A stretch of 64,000 nt of DNA from contig PHCB01000011.1 in assembly GCA_002842095.1 (NCBI GenBank), positions 1-64,000 on the forward strand. Reading direction: 5' to 3'. A model generated the notes under the pieces. It saw only the letters and a list, made by a program, of their open reading frames with translations. It ran no database searches and was not told the DNA's origin. Below are positions 17,490 to 26,680 of this stretch, piece by piece. Numbering within the stretch: position 1 is the stretch's first letter; each line of letters begins with the position of its first letter. The DNA is from a candidate division BRC1 bacterium HGW-BRC1-1 (lineage in GTDB: Bacteria; Sumerlaeota; Sumerlaeia; Sumerlaeales; Sumerlaeaceae). A program made the translations under genes and the position numbers.

Positions 17490-18514
17490 TTCGAGTTCAA
17501 AACCTGACCAAGGAATATGGCGATGTACGAGCCATCGACGATCTCTCTTTCGAAGTTCTGGAGGGAGAAATCCTTGGATTCCTCGGCCCCAACGGTGCAG
17601 GCAAAACATCCACCATGCGTATCCTGACCTGCTTCTTCCCACCAACATCGGGGCAAGCCCGCGTGGGTGGATTTGACGTTGTCGAGGATCCCCACGAAGT
17701 TCGGCGCTTGATTGGTTATCTGCCCGAGGGTGTGCCGCTTTACCGCGAGATGACAGTGGCCTCGGCGCTGGATTTTGTCGCCCATGCGAAAGGCTTCAAG
17801 AGCGCCCAACGCGGCAAGGTGGTGGATTTAGCGATGGAAGAAACCGGTCTGGGTAGTGTTCGCAACCGCATTATCGGACACCTTTCCAAGGGCTATCGGC
17901 AGCGGGTGGGATTGGCTCAGGCTGTTCTTGGTGAACCGAAGGTGCTCATACTGGACGAGCCAACCGTGGGTCTTGATCCGCGCCAGATTTCTGAAATTCG
18001 ATCACTGATCCGAAGCATGGCGGGGCGGCGTACGGTGATTTTAAGCACGCACATCCTGCCCGAAGTGCAGATGACCTGCAACAAAGTCATCATCATCAAC
18101 CGTGGTCACATTGCCGCGCAGGGAACACCGGAGCGCCTTACGACAGAAATGCAAAGTGAACGACAAATCGCGCTGCGCGTAAACGGTCCGCCCGACCAGG
18201 TATTAGCGGGTTTGCGTTCCATCGAGGATGTGCGGTCAGCCAACATCTCCCGCGCACCCGGTGAATCGGATGAATTGAAACCATCGGGGGATCCAACGGA
18301 TCACGAATACACCGTATCCACTCACGCGGCAGGACCCGATCTCGGTCCCGCATTAGCCGCGCTGGTGGTTCGGCGCGGTTGGCTGTTGAAGGAAATTCGT
18401 CCCATTGGTTTGTCGCTTGAGGATCTTTTCCTGAAGGTCATCGCCGGAGAATCCCCCACGCCATCCGTCCAAGCCCCCATCTCAGAATCAGAGAGTGTCC
18501 AAAATGCCGTTTAG
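17486..18514 (+). CDS. ABC exporter ATP-binding protein (GldA-like)
   Basis: This nucleotide-binding subunit of an ABC-2 type exporter has Walker A GPNGAGKT (residues 34-41), signature LSKGYRQR, Walker B VLILDEPTVGLD and a switch histidine in STHI. The protein is 342 residues. The C-terminal part after the NBD is an additional domain of roughly 100 residues, as in the CcmA/GldA group. The start is ATG 17486, overlapping the DinB-fold gene by ATGA; the frame open from 17408 lies inside that gene. It is followed by its permease with overlapping reading frames. Confidence 0.94.
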   Translation: MIRVQNLTKEYGDVRAIDDLSFEVLEGEILGFLGPNGAGKTSTMRILTCFFPPTSGQARVGGFDVVEDPHEVRRLIGYLPEGVPLYREMTVASALDFVAHAKGFKSAQRGKVVDLAMEETGLGSVRNRIIGHLSKGYRQRVGLAQAVLGEPKVLILDEPTVGLDPRQISEIRSLIRSMAGRRTVILSTHILPEVQMTCNKVIIINRGHIAAQGTPERLTTEMQSERQIALRVNGPPDQVLAGLRSIEDVRSANISRAPGESDELKPSGDPTDHEYTVSTHAAGPDLGPALAALVVRRGWLLKEIRPIGLSLEDLFLKVIAGESPTPSVQAPISESESVQNAV

Positions 18515-19280
18515 GTTTTACCCCATATTTCGCCGAGAGATGAAAAGCTACCTCACGTCACCCTCGGTCTACGTCGCCATTGCGATGTATCTTTTTCTCA
18601 GCGGCATCTTTTTCTACGGTATCCTTGTGAACTTCACGGAAATGTCGACGAACGCTGAGTACCGCCGGATGGCAGGCGTGGAAACTGAGAATTTCACACA
18701 ACACGTGGTATCACAGGTTTTCTGGGCCATCAACTTTCTACTGCTGTTTCTGGTGCCAATGATCACCATGCGACTGTTGGCAGAAGAGAAAAAGAGCGGG
18801 ACTTTTGAGTTACTCAAGTCCCTGCCTTTCACCGATTGGAATATCGTGACCGCAAAGTTTCTGGCGGCCTATTCGCTCATCGCCGGCATGCTTCTGCTGT
18901 CTGGCTATTATGTGGGAATCATGGCCCGGTTTGGATCTCCGGAAATGCCGGTTGTGCTTGTGAGCGTATTGGGGCTACTTATCTCTTCCGCAGCTTACGT
19001 TTCCATTGGCCTCTTTGCTTCGGCCCTCACGGAGAATCAGATCGTAGCCGCCATCGTGTCGTTTGTTCTGCTGTTCGGGTTATTTCTCGTGGGCGATCTC
19101 ACCACGCCTGCATCGGGCGGCATCAATCGAATTCTCGAGACCCTTTCCATGAGAGCCCACGCCGACAATTTCACCAAGGGACTTTTTCGGCTGGAGGACG
19201 TGATTTACTTTCTCACGATCACCACCGTGTTTCTTTTCATGACGTGTCGAACTCTCGAGATCCGGAGGTGGCGCGTATGA
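18504..19280 (+). CDS. ABC-2 type permease (GldF-like)
   Basis: This is the membrane subunit of the exporter, about 258 residues with six predicted transmembrane segments. The N-terminal FYPIFRREMKSYLTSPSVYV motif, an amphipathic entry followed by the first helix, and the RLLAEEKKSGTFELL coupling segment are typical of ABC-2 permeases of the GldF/NosY kind. The start is either GTG 18495 or ATG 18504; both lie within the end of the ATPase gene. The stop overlaps the GldG-like start by ATGA. Confidence 0.9.
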   Translation: MPFRFYPIFRREMKSYLTSPSVYVAIAMYLFLSGIFFYGILVNFTEMSTNAEYRRMAGVETENFTQHVVSQVFWAINFLLLFLVPMITMRLLAEEKKSGTFELLKSLPFTDWNIVTAKFLAAYSLIAGMLLLSGYYVGIMARFGSPEMPVVLVSVLGLLISSAAYVSIGLFASALTENQIVAAIVSFVLLFGLFLVGDLTTPASGGINRILETLSMRAHADNFTKGLFRLEDVIYFLTITTVFLFMTCRTLEIRRWRV

Positions 19281-20887
19281 AAACCTGGATGAAACGCACC
19301 GCTTATATAGGCTTCATCTTGTTTCTGACCGGATTGATAACCACCGCATTTCAAGGTCGGTTCACTGAGCTTTCTGCGGGTCTGTGCATTGCAGGATTGG
19401 CTGCGGGAAGCATGCTGTTCGTGCGACGTCTCAGTCGCAACGCCGGACTTTACGCCAACGTCATGCTCTATTCGCTGTTCTTTGTCCTCACCCTTTTTAC
19501 GATTTTTGTAATCGTGCAGCGCCACCCCGTGGTGTTCGATGCAACAAAGGCAAAGCTATACAGTATTTCGCCCCTTACCCGCAATTTCCTGGGGAGACTG
19601 AGTCAGCCAGTCCACATCACTGCCTTCGTGACTGAAGCGGAGAAGGCTTCGGTCTCTGACTTGCTGCGGGAGTACCACCGACATTCTCGTCAGGTGACGT
19701 TCGATGTTTTTAATCCGTACCGGGAAGTGACCAGAGCCCAGCGTTTCGGCCCGACGGTTGTGCCAGGCGATGCATTCGTGGAAGCCCTTACGACACAATC
19801 AGAAACCTTGGGACGTGTTGTGAAGGTTAACAAACTTAATGAAGAAGAGATGACGAATGCCATCGTCCAACTTCTTCGCAATGAAACCATCACGCTCTAT
19901 TTTTTAAGCAACCACGGCGAGATGTCTCTCGAACGCAATACGGCATCGGCGATGATATCCGGGCGTCGCGTAACTCTGGACGAGCTGGATGTTTTGAAAC
20001 AGCAACTCGAACGGAACTATATCCGCGTACAACCCCTTAACCTTGCACAGAGGGGGCGGGTGCCCGCCGATGCCAGCGCGATTGTATGCATCGCTCCTCA
20101 GACCGATATAACTTCCTCCGAGCGAGAGGCGATCTCCTCCTATCTGGATGATGGTGGCCGAGCAATTTTTATGCTGAACCCCGAACTCCAGACTGTTGGT
20201 GGGGGGTCCCGTATGCCCCTACGTAACATGGCTCAGATGTTGGAGCAATATGGGGTGCTTCTCCCTCCTGAGATGATCGTTCGTGAGAACACACGACAGC
20301 GGGGCGGATCAGGAGCCGCGACCTTCAACATCCCAGTTGCCCTGCTGAGACATCCGGTCACCGATGTGGAGTCTGGTGTTCCATTGATCTTCACGCAAGC
20401 ACGACCTGTGTTGTCGTCTCGCAATCCGGATCCCTCAATTCGAGTCGAACCTATTCTTACAACCGCCGAGTCTGCCTGGCTGCTGTCCGTGGATGATGTG
20501 GCACGAGCCGTTCTGAGAGGCCAAAAACTAAGCATGCCCAACGATCCGAAAGAACAGGGAATCCAACAGCTTGGTGTTGCCGTAACCAAACGATCTGCAG
20601 GACAACCGGATGACAAGGCGACACGCATCGTAGTGGTTGGCAGCGGCGACTTCATTGCGTCATCTGTCATCGATCAGACCAGCTGGATGATGTTTCAACG
20701 GGCCGTGAACTGGTTGTCCAATGCCGGTGACCTCGTTGCAATTCCAGCCACGAAAATCGAAAGAACGCCCATGGTGCTTTCACCCGGACAGAGGCAGTTT
20801 CTTTTCCTCATGCTGGTCATCGTGGCCCCTGCCCTTGTTGGATTTCTCGGGTTGGGATATAGTCTTGCGCGGAGGGAACTACAGTGA
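19277..20887 (+). CDS. GldG-like ABC-associated protein
   Basis: This is an exporter-associated membrane protein of the GldG family (ABC_transp_aux domain), about 536 residues. It has two N-terminal hydrophobic segments and one near the C-terminus (FLFLMLVIVAPALVGFLGLGY). Between them is a long soluble region that includes the family-like segments KLYSISPLTRNFL and LYFLSNHGEMSLE. The start is ATG 19277; the frame open from 18836 runs antiparallel in meaning to the permease and is not the gene. In Flavobacterium, GldA/GldF/GldG are needed for gliding, but the same trio is common in non-gliding phyla, so no gliding is claimed. Confidence 0.88.
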   Translation: MKTWMKRTAYIGFILFLTGLITTAFQGRFTELSAGLCIAGLAAGSMLFVRRLSRNAGLYANVMLYSLFFVLTLFTIFVIVQRHPVVFDATKAKLYSISPLTRNFLGRLSQPVHITAFVTEAEKASVSDLLREYHRHSRQVTFDVFNPYREVTRAQRFGPTVVPGDAFVEALTTQSETLGRVVKVNKLNEEEMTNAIVQLLRNETITLYFLSNHGEMSLERNTASAMISGRRVTLDELDVLKQQLERNYIRVQPLNLAQRGRVPADASAIVCIAPQTDITSSEREAISSYLDDGGRAIFMLNPELQTVGGGSRMPLRNMAQMLEQYGVLLPPEMIVRENTRQRGGSGAATFNIPVALLRHPVTDVESGVPLIFTQARPVLSSRNPDPSIRVEPILTTAESAWLLSVDDVARAVLRGQKLSMPNDPKEQGIQQLGVAVTKRSAGQPDDKATRIVVVGSGDFIASSVIDQTSWMMFQRAVNWLSNAGDLVAIPATKIERTPMVLSPGQRQFLFLMLVIVAPALVGFLGLGYSLARRELQ

Positions 20888-22659
20888 CCTGGAAGCGAAC
20901 GGTTTTGGCAGCTATGGTCTTAGCGGTCTGTGTGCTGCTGTTGGTTCTCGATCGGCAACTGATCGAACAGCGCATTCTGCAAAGGGTGGAGGAAACCTCT
21001 CTGGCCCCGGGCATTAATGAAACTCAGGTGGTTGAAGCGCGGATAAAAAACTCCAGCGGAGAAACCTTGTTGGTGAAAGAAGGTGATTCTTGGAAAATTC
21101 GCACGCCTTTCGACGCTCAAGCCGATCCTGAACTGGTTAAGCAACTGCTCGTGAACGTAACCGCAGCCCGACGCAATAATGAGTTGGAAGTTAAGAATCT
21201 TGCGCAATACGGGCTCTCCGATGCAGAGATTACGCTTTCCCTCAAGACCAACAAAGCTCAATCCTTCGAGCTTCAATTAGGCAACGAATCCACTTACACC
21301 GGTCAGGTTTTTGCGCGCTATCCCAAGGGGAGTACCATCTTTACGGTGGGAGACCATGTGCGCAGTGTGCTGCTTCGGTCACCCCGAGATTGGCGACGGG
21401 CGCGCCTGATTGACGTAGATACGGGAAGGTTGGATTCTTACAAACGCATCGAACTTCAGAGCAATGGTAAAACCGTGGAACTGCGTGCTGATGCGGGCTG
21501 TTGGAGTGTGACTATTCCGGTAACCACCGTGGCTGAAACCGACGCGGTAAACGATTTCCTGAGAAAAACAGGATTGCTGCGAGCGACAACGTTTCTCACA
21601 GCAGATTCTGACAAACCCACAAGCATGGCCACCGCCCTGCAAGCATTGGCCACACCTTTCCTGACTGTGTCACTGGAACGGGCCGATGGTACCAATGCGA
21701 AACTGATCGTGGGTAAAGCAACAGACGCTAACGATGATACTGTTTACGTGGCACAACGCGGGAACGAACCTGAAATCATGGTGATAACCGCCTCGACTTT
21801 CAATGATCTCAATCAGGATGAAAATCATTTCAGGTCGCGTAGTATCTTTTCGCTTAAGCCCGATGATGTTAAAAGCTTCTCCATCGAGATTGGTCAGCTT
21901 CGCACCAATCTGGAGCGAAACGATGAGGGGAAGTGGATTTTTCGCGACAATCCCGATCGTCGGGTTGATCAAACGCAGGTCGACCTCAGGCTGGAAAACC
22001 TGCTGAACAGTCGGGCGCGGGATTATGTCGATCTCAAACCCACAGACGCGGGAGGCTATGGCTTTGCACCTCCTCAATTCCGTTACACCGTCATTGCAAA
22101 GGCTGGCGACCAAACCGAAGGGCTCGAAGTAGGCAAGCGCGAGAGTGGCAATGTTGGCTCGGTGTTTGCCCGCAGAATGGGAGATCAGGCTATCTTCAGC
22201 ATGGATCTCTCCCCCGAATTGGTGATTTCACCTGAAGCCGTGGCTGACCGGAAATTTGCCCGCATGAACCCGGCCAGCATTCATCGTTTCGATGTAGAAA
22301 ACGGTGGGAAGAAATACTCCTTCAAGCGCGAAGGCAACGAGTGGATGGTTCAGAAGCCGGGACAACCTGCGTTCTCATCCGCCAACGCCGGGCGGGTCCA
22401 GCGCATTGTATCCATCATCAACGAACTTGAATTTGACCGTGACCACGCAGCGAAAGGTGAAACGGTCATTGCCCCTCCGGACCCCGATAGCACGACGCTG
22501 TCGTTCTTCGATGACAAAGAAACCCAGATTCAGAGCCTACGATTAGGCAAAAGATTGGCCGAGACGACCTATGTCACGACCAATGACAGGCAGACCTATG
22601 ATGTGGGAAACCGCGACGTGGACTCACTAAGCGGAGCAATTCAAACTCTGCTCCAGTAA
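20884..22659 (+). CDS. DUF4340 domain protein, membrane anchored
   Basis: This is a 591-residue protein with one N-terminal hydrophobic anchor (about residues 7-23) and then repeated soluble modules of the DUF4340 type: the pattern 'Val-Glu...Ile...Gly...Trp.Ile..P' recurs about three times (for example GDSWKIRTPF, DEGKWIFRD, EGNEWMVQKP). DUF4340 proteins nearly always accompany GldG-like genes, as here. The GTG start overlaps the GldG stop (GTGA). It is the last gene of the operon; a strong hairpin follows. The likely location is the periplasmic face; the function is unknown. Confidence 0.85.
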   Translation: MTWKRTVLAAMVLAVCVLLLVLDRQLIEQRILQRVEETSLAPGINETQVVEARIKNSSGETLLVKEGDSWKIRTPFDAQADPELVKQLLVNVTAARRNNELEVKNLAQYGLSDAEITLSLKTNKAQSFELQLGNESTYTGQVFARYPKGSTIFTVGDHVRSVLLRSPRDWRRARLIDVDTGRLDSYKRIELQSNGKTVELRADAGCWSVTIPVTTVAETDAVNDFLRKTGLLRATTFLTADSDKPTSMATALQALATPFLTVSLERADGTNAKLIVGKATDANDDTVYVAQRGNEPEIMVITASTFNDLNQDENHFRSRSIFSLKPDDVKSFSIEIGQLRTNLERNDEGKWIFRDNPDRRVDQTQVDLRLENLLNSRARDYVDLKPTDAGGYGFAPPQFRYTVIAKAGDQTEGLEVGKRESGNVGSVFARRMGDQAIFSMDLSPELVISPEAVADRKFARMNPASIHRFDVENGGKKYSFKREGNEWMVQKPGQPAFSSANAGRVQRIVSIINELEFDRDHAAKGETVIAPPDPDSTTLSFFDDKETQIQSLRLGKRLAETTYVTTNDRQTYDVGNRDVDSLSGAIQTLLQ

Positions 22660-22673
22660 GAATCACGAGTTAG

Positions 22674-22709
22674 TCTGCGTGCGCGGCGAACGATCACCGC
22701 GCACGCAGA
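22674..22709. terminator. Strong hairpin between convergent DUF4340 and argC genes
   Basis: A perfect 13-base inverted repeat (TCTGCGTGCGCGG and its complement) encloses ten bases. There is no T-run on either side, so it may act as a bidirectional barrier or an mRNA 3' stabiliser rather than a classical terminator. Confidence 0.7.
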
Positions 22710-22717
22710 AATTCGAG

Positions 22718-23758
22718 CTAAGCCATCAAGCCCGCTGTCTCATCGAGATTGAACATGATGTTCATGTTTTGCACCGCCTGACCGGCGGCTCCCTTGACGA
22801 GATTATCGGCAACGGCAATCGCTACGATGGTTCCCGTGCGCTCATCAAACGTGGCTGAAACATCCACGAAATTTGTGTCCACAATGAACTCGATTTGAGG
22901 CAACACGCCGGGCTCGTAAACTCTCACAAAAGGCTCATGAGCATAGCGTTCCTGAAGGCAATCGTACAGTTTCTGGTTGGACAGGCCCTTTGTGTTCTCG
23001 GGTCGGAGATAACAGTTGGCCATGATGCCGACTTTATACGGACCCACGTGCGGCACGAAGAGGGCTTTCACCGGTTCTTTAGTGGGAGCCACACCCGAGA
23101 GTTGCTGTTCGATCTCCGGCGTGTGCTGGTGGCTTCCAATTCGATAAGCCCGAATGTTTTCACCGACATTGATAAATAGATTCTCCGCCTTTGCCATGCG
23201 ACCGGCTCCCGATACGCCGGAAATCGCATCGATAATAATGGGCGCAGAGCCGGACGCGTAACCAGCTTCGACCAACGGTACCAGGCCCAGAATGCTGGTG
23301 GTGGTGTAACATCCCGGATTGGCGACCAGGCGTGCTTTTCGAATCGCCTCACGATGGAGTTCAGGCATCCCATACACAGCTTCAGCCAGGTGCTCCCGGC
23401 GCGTGTGAGGGACCTTGTACCACTCCTCATAAGTTTCGGCCAGAAGACGATAGTCTCCACTGAGGTCGATAAATTTTGCGCCGGTGGAAAGAACCTCCTC
23501 CACGTAGGCGAAGGTATCCCCTGCGCGCTTGCAGGAGAAAACCACATCGCACTCACCCAGACGCGCCAGATCGAAAGCGTCGAAGTTCAGATCAACGCGG
23601 CCACGCAACTTCGGATGAGATGAAAACAGCGGCTTGCCCGGTGAGGAATCGCTGACACATGAGTGCAATTCTGCATGGGGGTGATTGAGGATGATCTCCA
23701 TCAATTTGCCCGCGCTGATTGCGGCAGCCCCGATGATTCCAACTTTCAATTTTTCCAC
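22718..23758 (-). CDS. argC: N-acetyl-gamma-glutamyl-phosphate reductase
   Basis: ArgC reduces N-acetylglutamyl phosphate to the semialdehyde, third step of arginine synthesis. The 346-residue protein has its catalytic Cys150 in NPGCYTT, the FIDLSGDYR segment, and the conserved GSHQHTPEIEQ. The N-terminal dinucleotide loop is degenerate (IGAAAISAGKL). Translation starts at GTG 23758 with AGGAG seven bases upstream. It lies 42 bases behind a nucleotide-sugar epimerase on the same strand, probably co-transcribed with it; other arg genes are not adjacent. Confidence 0.94.
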   Translation of the reverse strand: MEKLKVGIIGAAAISAGKLMEIILNHPHAELHSCVSDSSPGKPLFSSHPKLRGRVDLNFDAFDLARLGECDVVFSCKRAGDTFAYVEEVLSTGAKFIDLSGDYRLLAETYEEWYKVPHTRREHLAEAVYGMPELHREAIRKARLVANPGCYTTTSILGLVPLVEAGYASGSAPIIIDAISGVSGAGRMAKAENLFINVGENIRAYRIGSHQHTPEIEQQLSGVAPTKEPVKALFVPHVGPYKVGIMANCYLRPENTKGLSNQKLYDCLQERYAHEPFVRVYEPGVLPQIEFIVDTNFVDVSATFDERTGTIVAIAVADNLVKGAAGQAVQNMNIMFNLDETAGLMA

Positions 23759-23800
23759 AATTAATCTCCTTCGTAAAAGCTGATACCTGAATCGAACCTG

Positions 23801-24742
23801 TTAGCCGGCCAGTGCCTTACGGTACCATTCGATGGTGCGTCGCAAGCCCTCTTCGAAATTTACAGAAACCTCATAGCCAATTGCAGCACGGGCGCGGCTG
23901 ATATCTGCCAGAGAATGCTTAACGTCGCCGGCGCGGGGTGGCGCGAACGTCGGTTCAACCCTGGTGCCGAGAACTTCGTTGATAGCCGTGAGTAGATCGA
24001 GCAGGCTGTAGGATGTCCCGCAGGCAACGTTCATCACTTCGCTTTTCAGCCCCGGCGCCTCAGAGGCGGCCACATTTGCCCGCACGTTGTTCTCCACATA
24101 AGTGAAGTCACGTGTTTGCAAACCGTCTCCAAAGATCGTGGGCGACTCCCCTTTCAGCACCTTGCTGATAAAAAGGGGAATGACTGCGCTGTATTCCGAG
24201 TTCGGATCTTGTCGAGGGCCGAACACGTTGAAGTAACGCAGCGCTGCTGTTTCAAGCCCGTAGCAATCGCTGAACGCCTGCAGGTAATACTCGGCGGATA
24301 GTTTGGCAACAGCGTAAGGAGATTTGGGGCGAGGCAAAAGATCCTCGGTTTTCACAGGGGCCGGTTGATCGCCATAGGCGGACGAGGACGCCGCATACAC
24401 AACGCGTTTCACTCCGGACTTCACGCAGGCGTGAAGCAATTCGACGGTTCCAAGCACATTAACCTGTGCGGACGTTACGGGGTCTTCCACACTGCGTTGC
24501 ACGCTCGGCAGGGCCGCTTGGTGAAGAACATAATCGATCCCTTCAACCGCACGAGTTACAGCGCCGGCGTCAAGGAGGGAGGCCTCAATCAGTTCAACAT
24601 CCTTGTCAAAACCGACGAGATTCTTTTTGGATCCCGTAGAGAGATCATCAATAACTCGAACTGCATCGCCTCGTTTGACCAAATGCTCGACAATGTTCGA
24701 ACCAATAAAACCACAACCGCCGGTCACCAGATACTTCGCCAT
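23801..24742 (-). CDS. NAD-dependent UDP-sugar 4-epimerase-like protein
   Basis: This is a 313-residue extended SDR with GGCGFIGSN at the N-terminus, YAASSSAYG, and the catalytic YAVAK (Tyr-x-x-x-Lys). It resembles UDP-glucose or UDP-N-acetylglucosamine 4-epimerases (GalE/WbpP) by NVFGPRQDPNSEYSAVIP. The start ATG at 24742 has AGGAG six bases upstream. argC follows closely. It is the second SDR epimerase in this window placed directly upstream of an arginine gene. The precise substrate is not readable. Confidence 0.88.
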   Translation of the reverse strand: MAKYLVTGGCGFIGSNIVEHLVKRGDAVRVIDDLSTGSKKNLVGFDKDVELIEASLLDAGAVTRAVEGIDYVLHQAALPSVQRSVEDPVTSAQVNVLGTVELLHACVKSGVKRVVYAASSSAYGDQPAPVKTEDLLPRPKSPYAVAKLSAEYYLQAFSDCYGLETAALRYFNVFGPRQDPNSEYSAVIPLFISKVLKGESPTIFGDGLQTRDFTYVENNVRANVAASEAPGLKSEVMNVACGTSYSLLDLLTAINEVLGTRVEPTFAPPRAGDVKHSLADISRARAAIGYEVSVNFEEGLRRTIEWYRKALAG

Positions 24743-24956
24743 TCTTTACTCCTGAGTGGATATATTCAGCCATCCAAAAGCGCGGGTGAGGTGTGGGTTA
24801 TGCAACCATAAAAAACCTCTCGAACGTCTGCTCATGAGCAAGCGGCGGACAGGGCTCGAAATTACAACAAGGTAGCACCGCAACCTTGACTTATCCAACG
24901 ATAACGCTTCATCTCGTCCGTACCCATTACGCTATTCTAAATCGGAGATGATCTTA

Positions 24957-26174
24957 ATGCTCGCCCCTATTTTTCGCTGCTTGCTCGCATCGCTTACCGT
25001 TGCGATATTTCTTTCAGGCACCCACGCCTACGCCGCCCCCCCACCGTCTCAAGAGGCACCCGAGCCGAAATCCTTAATGGACGGGGCATTCGCCGCTCAC
25101 GTTTGGAACATGAAGCCCAAGGCCAAAGAAACAACGTCTGCGTTGCATGCTCGTGCACGCACAGAAATTCGAAAACTGATGGCCAATGGCGATCCCGATC
25201 AGCTCAAGAAGAATGCCGAGCATTGGCGCCTGCTCACATACCTGCACGATTATCCGTGGAAGAAGCTGCCCACGCGTTGGCAAGCTTGGTATTTGCAAGA
25301 GATGCCCAACCCTCGATTGACGGATGAACAGTCGTCGTCGGCCCTCACCAAGCTGGAGAAAACACCTATTTATAAAATGGAACCTAAAGAGGTGGACCTG
25401 TATCTGGGGAACCTTTGCAAAACCCAACCATCACTGCGTGAACGAGTGGTTCACATCGCGCGAAAAAATCTGGGACAACCCTATGACATGTATCTCCTCG
25501 GCGAATTCCCCTACGAGATCCATGACGACCAACCCCTGTTTGATCTGACCCATGGCGACTGCGTCGTTTTCTCCGAGCATACTTATGCCATGGCGCTCTC
25601 CTGCAACTGGACGGCTTTCTTCGCAAATCTGCAGAAGCTTCGCTATAAGAATGGCGAGATCGGTCTTGTGACACGCAACCATTTCACCGAGGCGGACTGG
25701 ATCGTGAACAATCGCTGGTTGCTGACTGACATGACAACAAAACTGGACGCAACCACCGTGACGCATTATCGCGAAAAGATCGATCGTTCATCGTTTTTCG
25801 CAAAATTCGGAGTTGGACAAGGCATCCCTGTTCAGACCCTCGAAGACGAATACATCCCCGCAGAAGCCATTGCCAGTGTGGCCGGGAAGCTGAAAGACGG
25901 AGACTTCGTCAATATCGTGCGGGGGGTTGGCGATGGCGGCGTTTGGGTTGGACACGTTGGTCTCATCGCCCACGGGAAAGATGGCGAAGTTCATTTTATC
26001 CACTCGACCTCACCGAAATCTGTAGAGGTTCCCCTGCTCAAGTACGTGAACGACAACATCAAAAAGAATGTCGAACGTCGTCGCAAAGGCAATGCAGAAT
26101 TCAAAGGGATGAAGTTCCTGACACTGAACGAAGACCTCCTGAAGAGCGGTCAAACTCCAGCCTCTTCACATTGA
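24957..26174 (+). CDS. Secreted DUF1460 (NlpC/P60-like) amidase-like protein
   Basis: This is an exported cell-wall hydrolase-like protein of about 405 residues. ATG 24957 follows GGAG by nine bases and starts a signal peptide (cleavage near AYA-AP); ATG 24948 is too close to that site. The C-terminal two thirds matches the DUF1460 group of papain-like N-acetylmuramoyl-alanine amidases: Cys202 in HGDCVVFSE and His333 in VGHVGLIAH, followed by the HFIHST strand. Related enzymes cut the amide bond of muropeptides. The first 140 residues have no recognised fold. Confidence 0.78.
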   Translation: MLAPIFRCLLASLTVAIFLSGTHAYAAPPPSQEAPEPKSLMDGAFAAHVWNMKPKAKETTSALHARARTEIRKLMANGDPDQLKKNAEHWRLLTYLHDYPWKKLPTRWQAWYLQEMPNPRLTDEQSSSALTKLEKTPIYKMEPKEVDLYLGNLCKTQPSLRERVVHIARKNLGQPYDMYLLGEFPYEIHDDQPLFDLTHGDCVVFSEHTYAMALSCNWTAFFANLQKLRYKNGEIGLVTRNHFTEADWIVNNRWLLTDMTTKLDATTVTHYREKIDRSSFFAKFGVGQGIPVQTLEDEYIPAEAIASVAGKLKDGDFVNIVRGVGDGGVWVGHVGLIAHGKDGEVHFIHSTSPKSVEVPLLKYVNDNIKKNVERRRKGNAEFKGMKFLTLNEDLLKSGQTPASSH

Positions 26175-26257
26175 TGGCTTTCAAATTTTGCGTCGTATGG
26201 TCGTTCGCACTTTTTCCCAAAAATTGAAATGCAGATAATTTAGCTTTTCGATTTGTT

Positions 26258-26287
26258 TTGACGGGAACAAATCCAGACCATTAGACA
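26258..26287 (+). promoter_or_regulatory. Candidate sigma-70-like promoter for the histone-like gene
   Basis: TTGACG (26258-26263) is followed after 17-18 bases by TTAGACAT, a moderate -10 match. This leaves a leader of about 110 bases that contains a small GTGTTT/AAACAC hairpin. Judged by eye only. Confidence 0.35.
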
Positions 26288-26407
26288 TATTAACAAGTGA
26301 CGTTCTGCGGTGGTGTGTTTCTTAACAAAACACATTTTCTCGCTTACCGGGAGCGTCAGTACCAGGTCAGCCGAAAGGCTGCACATTTCTCGTGAGAGGT
26401 AATAGCG

Positions 26408-26578
26408 ATGGCTGAGAAGAAGGCTGCTCCCGCAAAGAAGGCTGCAGTAAAGAAACCCGCTGCAAAGAAAGCTGCTCCCAAGAAGGCAGCCGTGAAGAAA
26501 CCCGCTGCTCCCAAGAAGGCAGCCGTGAAGAAACCCGTTGCAAAGAAAGCTGCCCCCAAGAAGGCAGCAGCGAAGTAA
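26408..26578 (+). CDS. Lys/Ala/Pro-repeat histone H1-like protein, 56 residues
   Basis: This small gene encodes a protein made almost only of Lys, Ala, Pro and Val: MAEKKAAPAKKAAVKK, then repeats of KKPAAKKAAPKKAAV. About 40% of residues are lysine and there is a single acidic residue. It resembles the tails of bacterial H1-like proteins (chlamydial Hc2, AlgP, kinetoplastid H1), which bind DNA electrostatically. GAGAGG lies eight bases before the ATG. It has its own leader and a very strong terminator, so it looks like an independently and possibly highly expressed gene. The tract includes a perfect 33-base tandem repeat. DNA binding is inference from composition. Confidence 0.82.
   Translation: MAEKKAAPAKKAAVKKPAAKKAAPKKAAVKKPAAPKKAAVKKPVAKKAAPKKAAAK
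26471..26537 (+). repeat. Two perfect 33-base (11-codon) tandem units in the histone-like gene
   Basis: The 34 bases from 26471 recur exactly from 26504, a period of 33 bases encoding 11 residues of the Lys/Ala/Pro array. A third, diverged copy follows. Identity at the DNA level suggests recent duplication by slippage, so length may vary between strains. Confidence 0.9.
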
Positions 26579-26612
26579 TTTCAAAGGTGCCAACAAAGCC
26601 CTGATGGGCTAC

Positions 26613-26647
26613 AAAAAAGGGTGTGGACTGAGTCCGCACCCTTTTTT
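26613..26647. terminator. Strong bidirectional terminator between histone-like gene and ftsY
   Basis: A ten-base-pair stem (GGGTGTGGAC with GTCCGCACCC, one G-T pair) has a three-base loop and is flanked by six A on the left and six T on the right. It can therefore stop transcription in both directions and serves convergent genes. Confidence 0.93.
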
Positions 26648-26680
26648 CATTGTTTCCCAGTCACTCGATTTATGACCCAC

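Noticed and set aside
18836-19276. Upstream part of the GldG-like frame
   Set aside because: It lies within the permease gene in a different frame; ATGA coupling at 19277 marks the true start.
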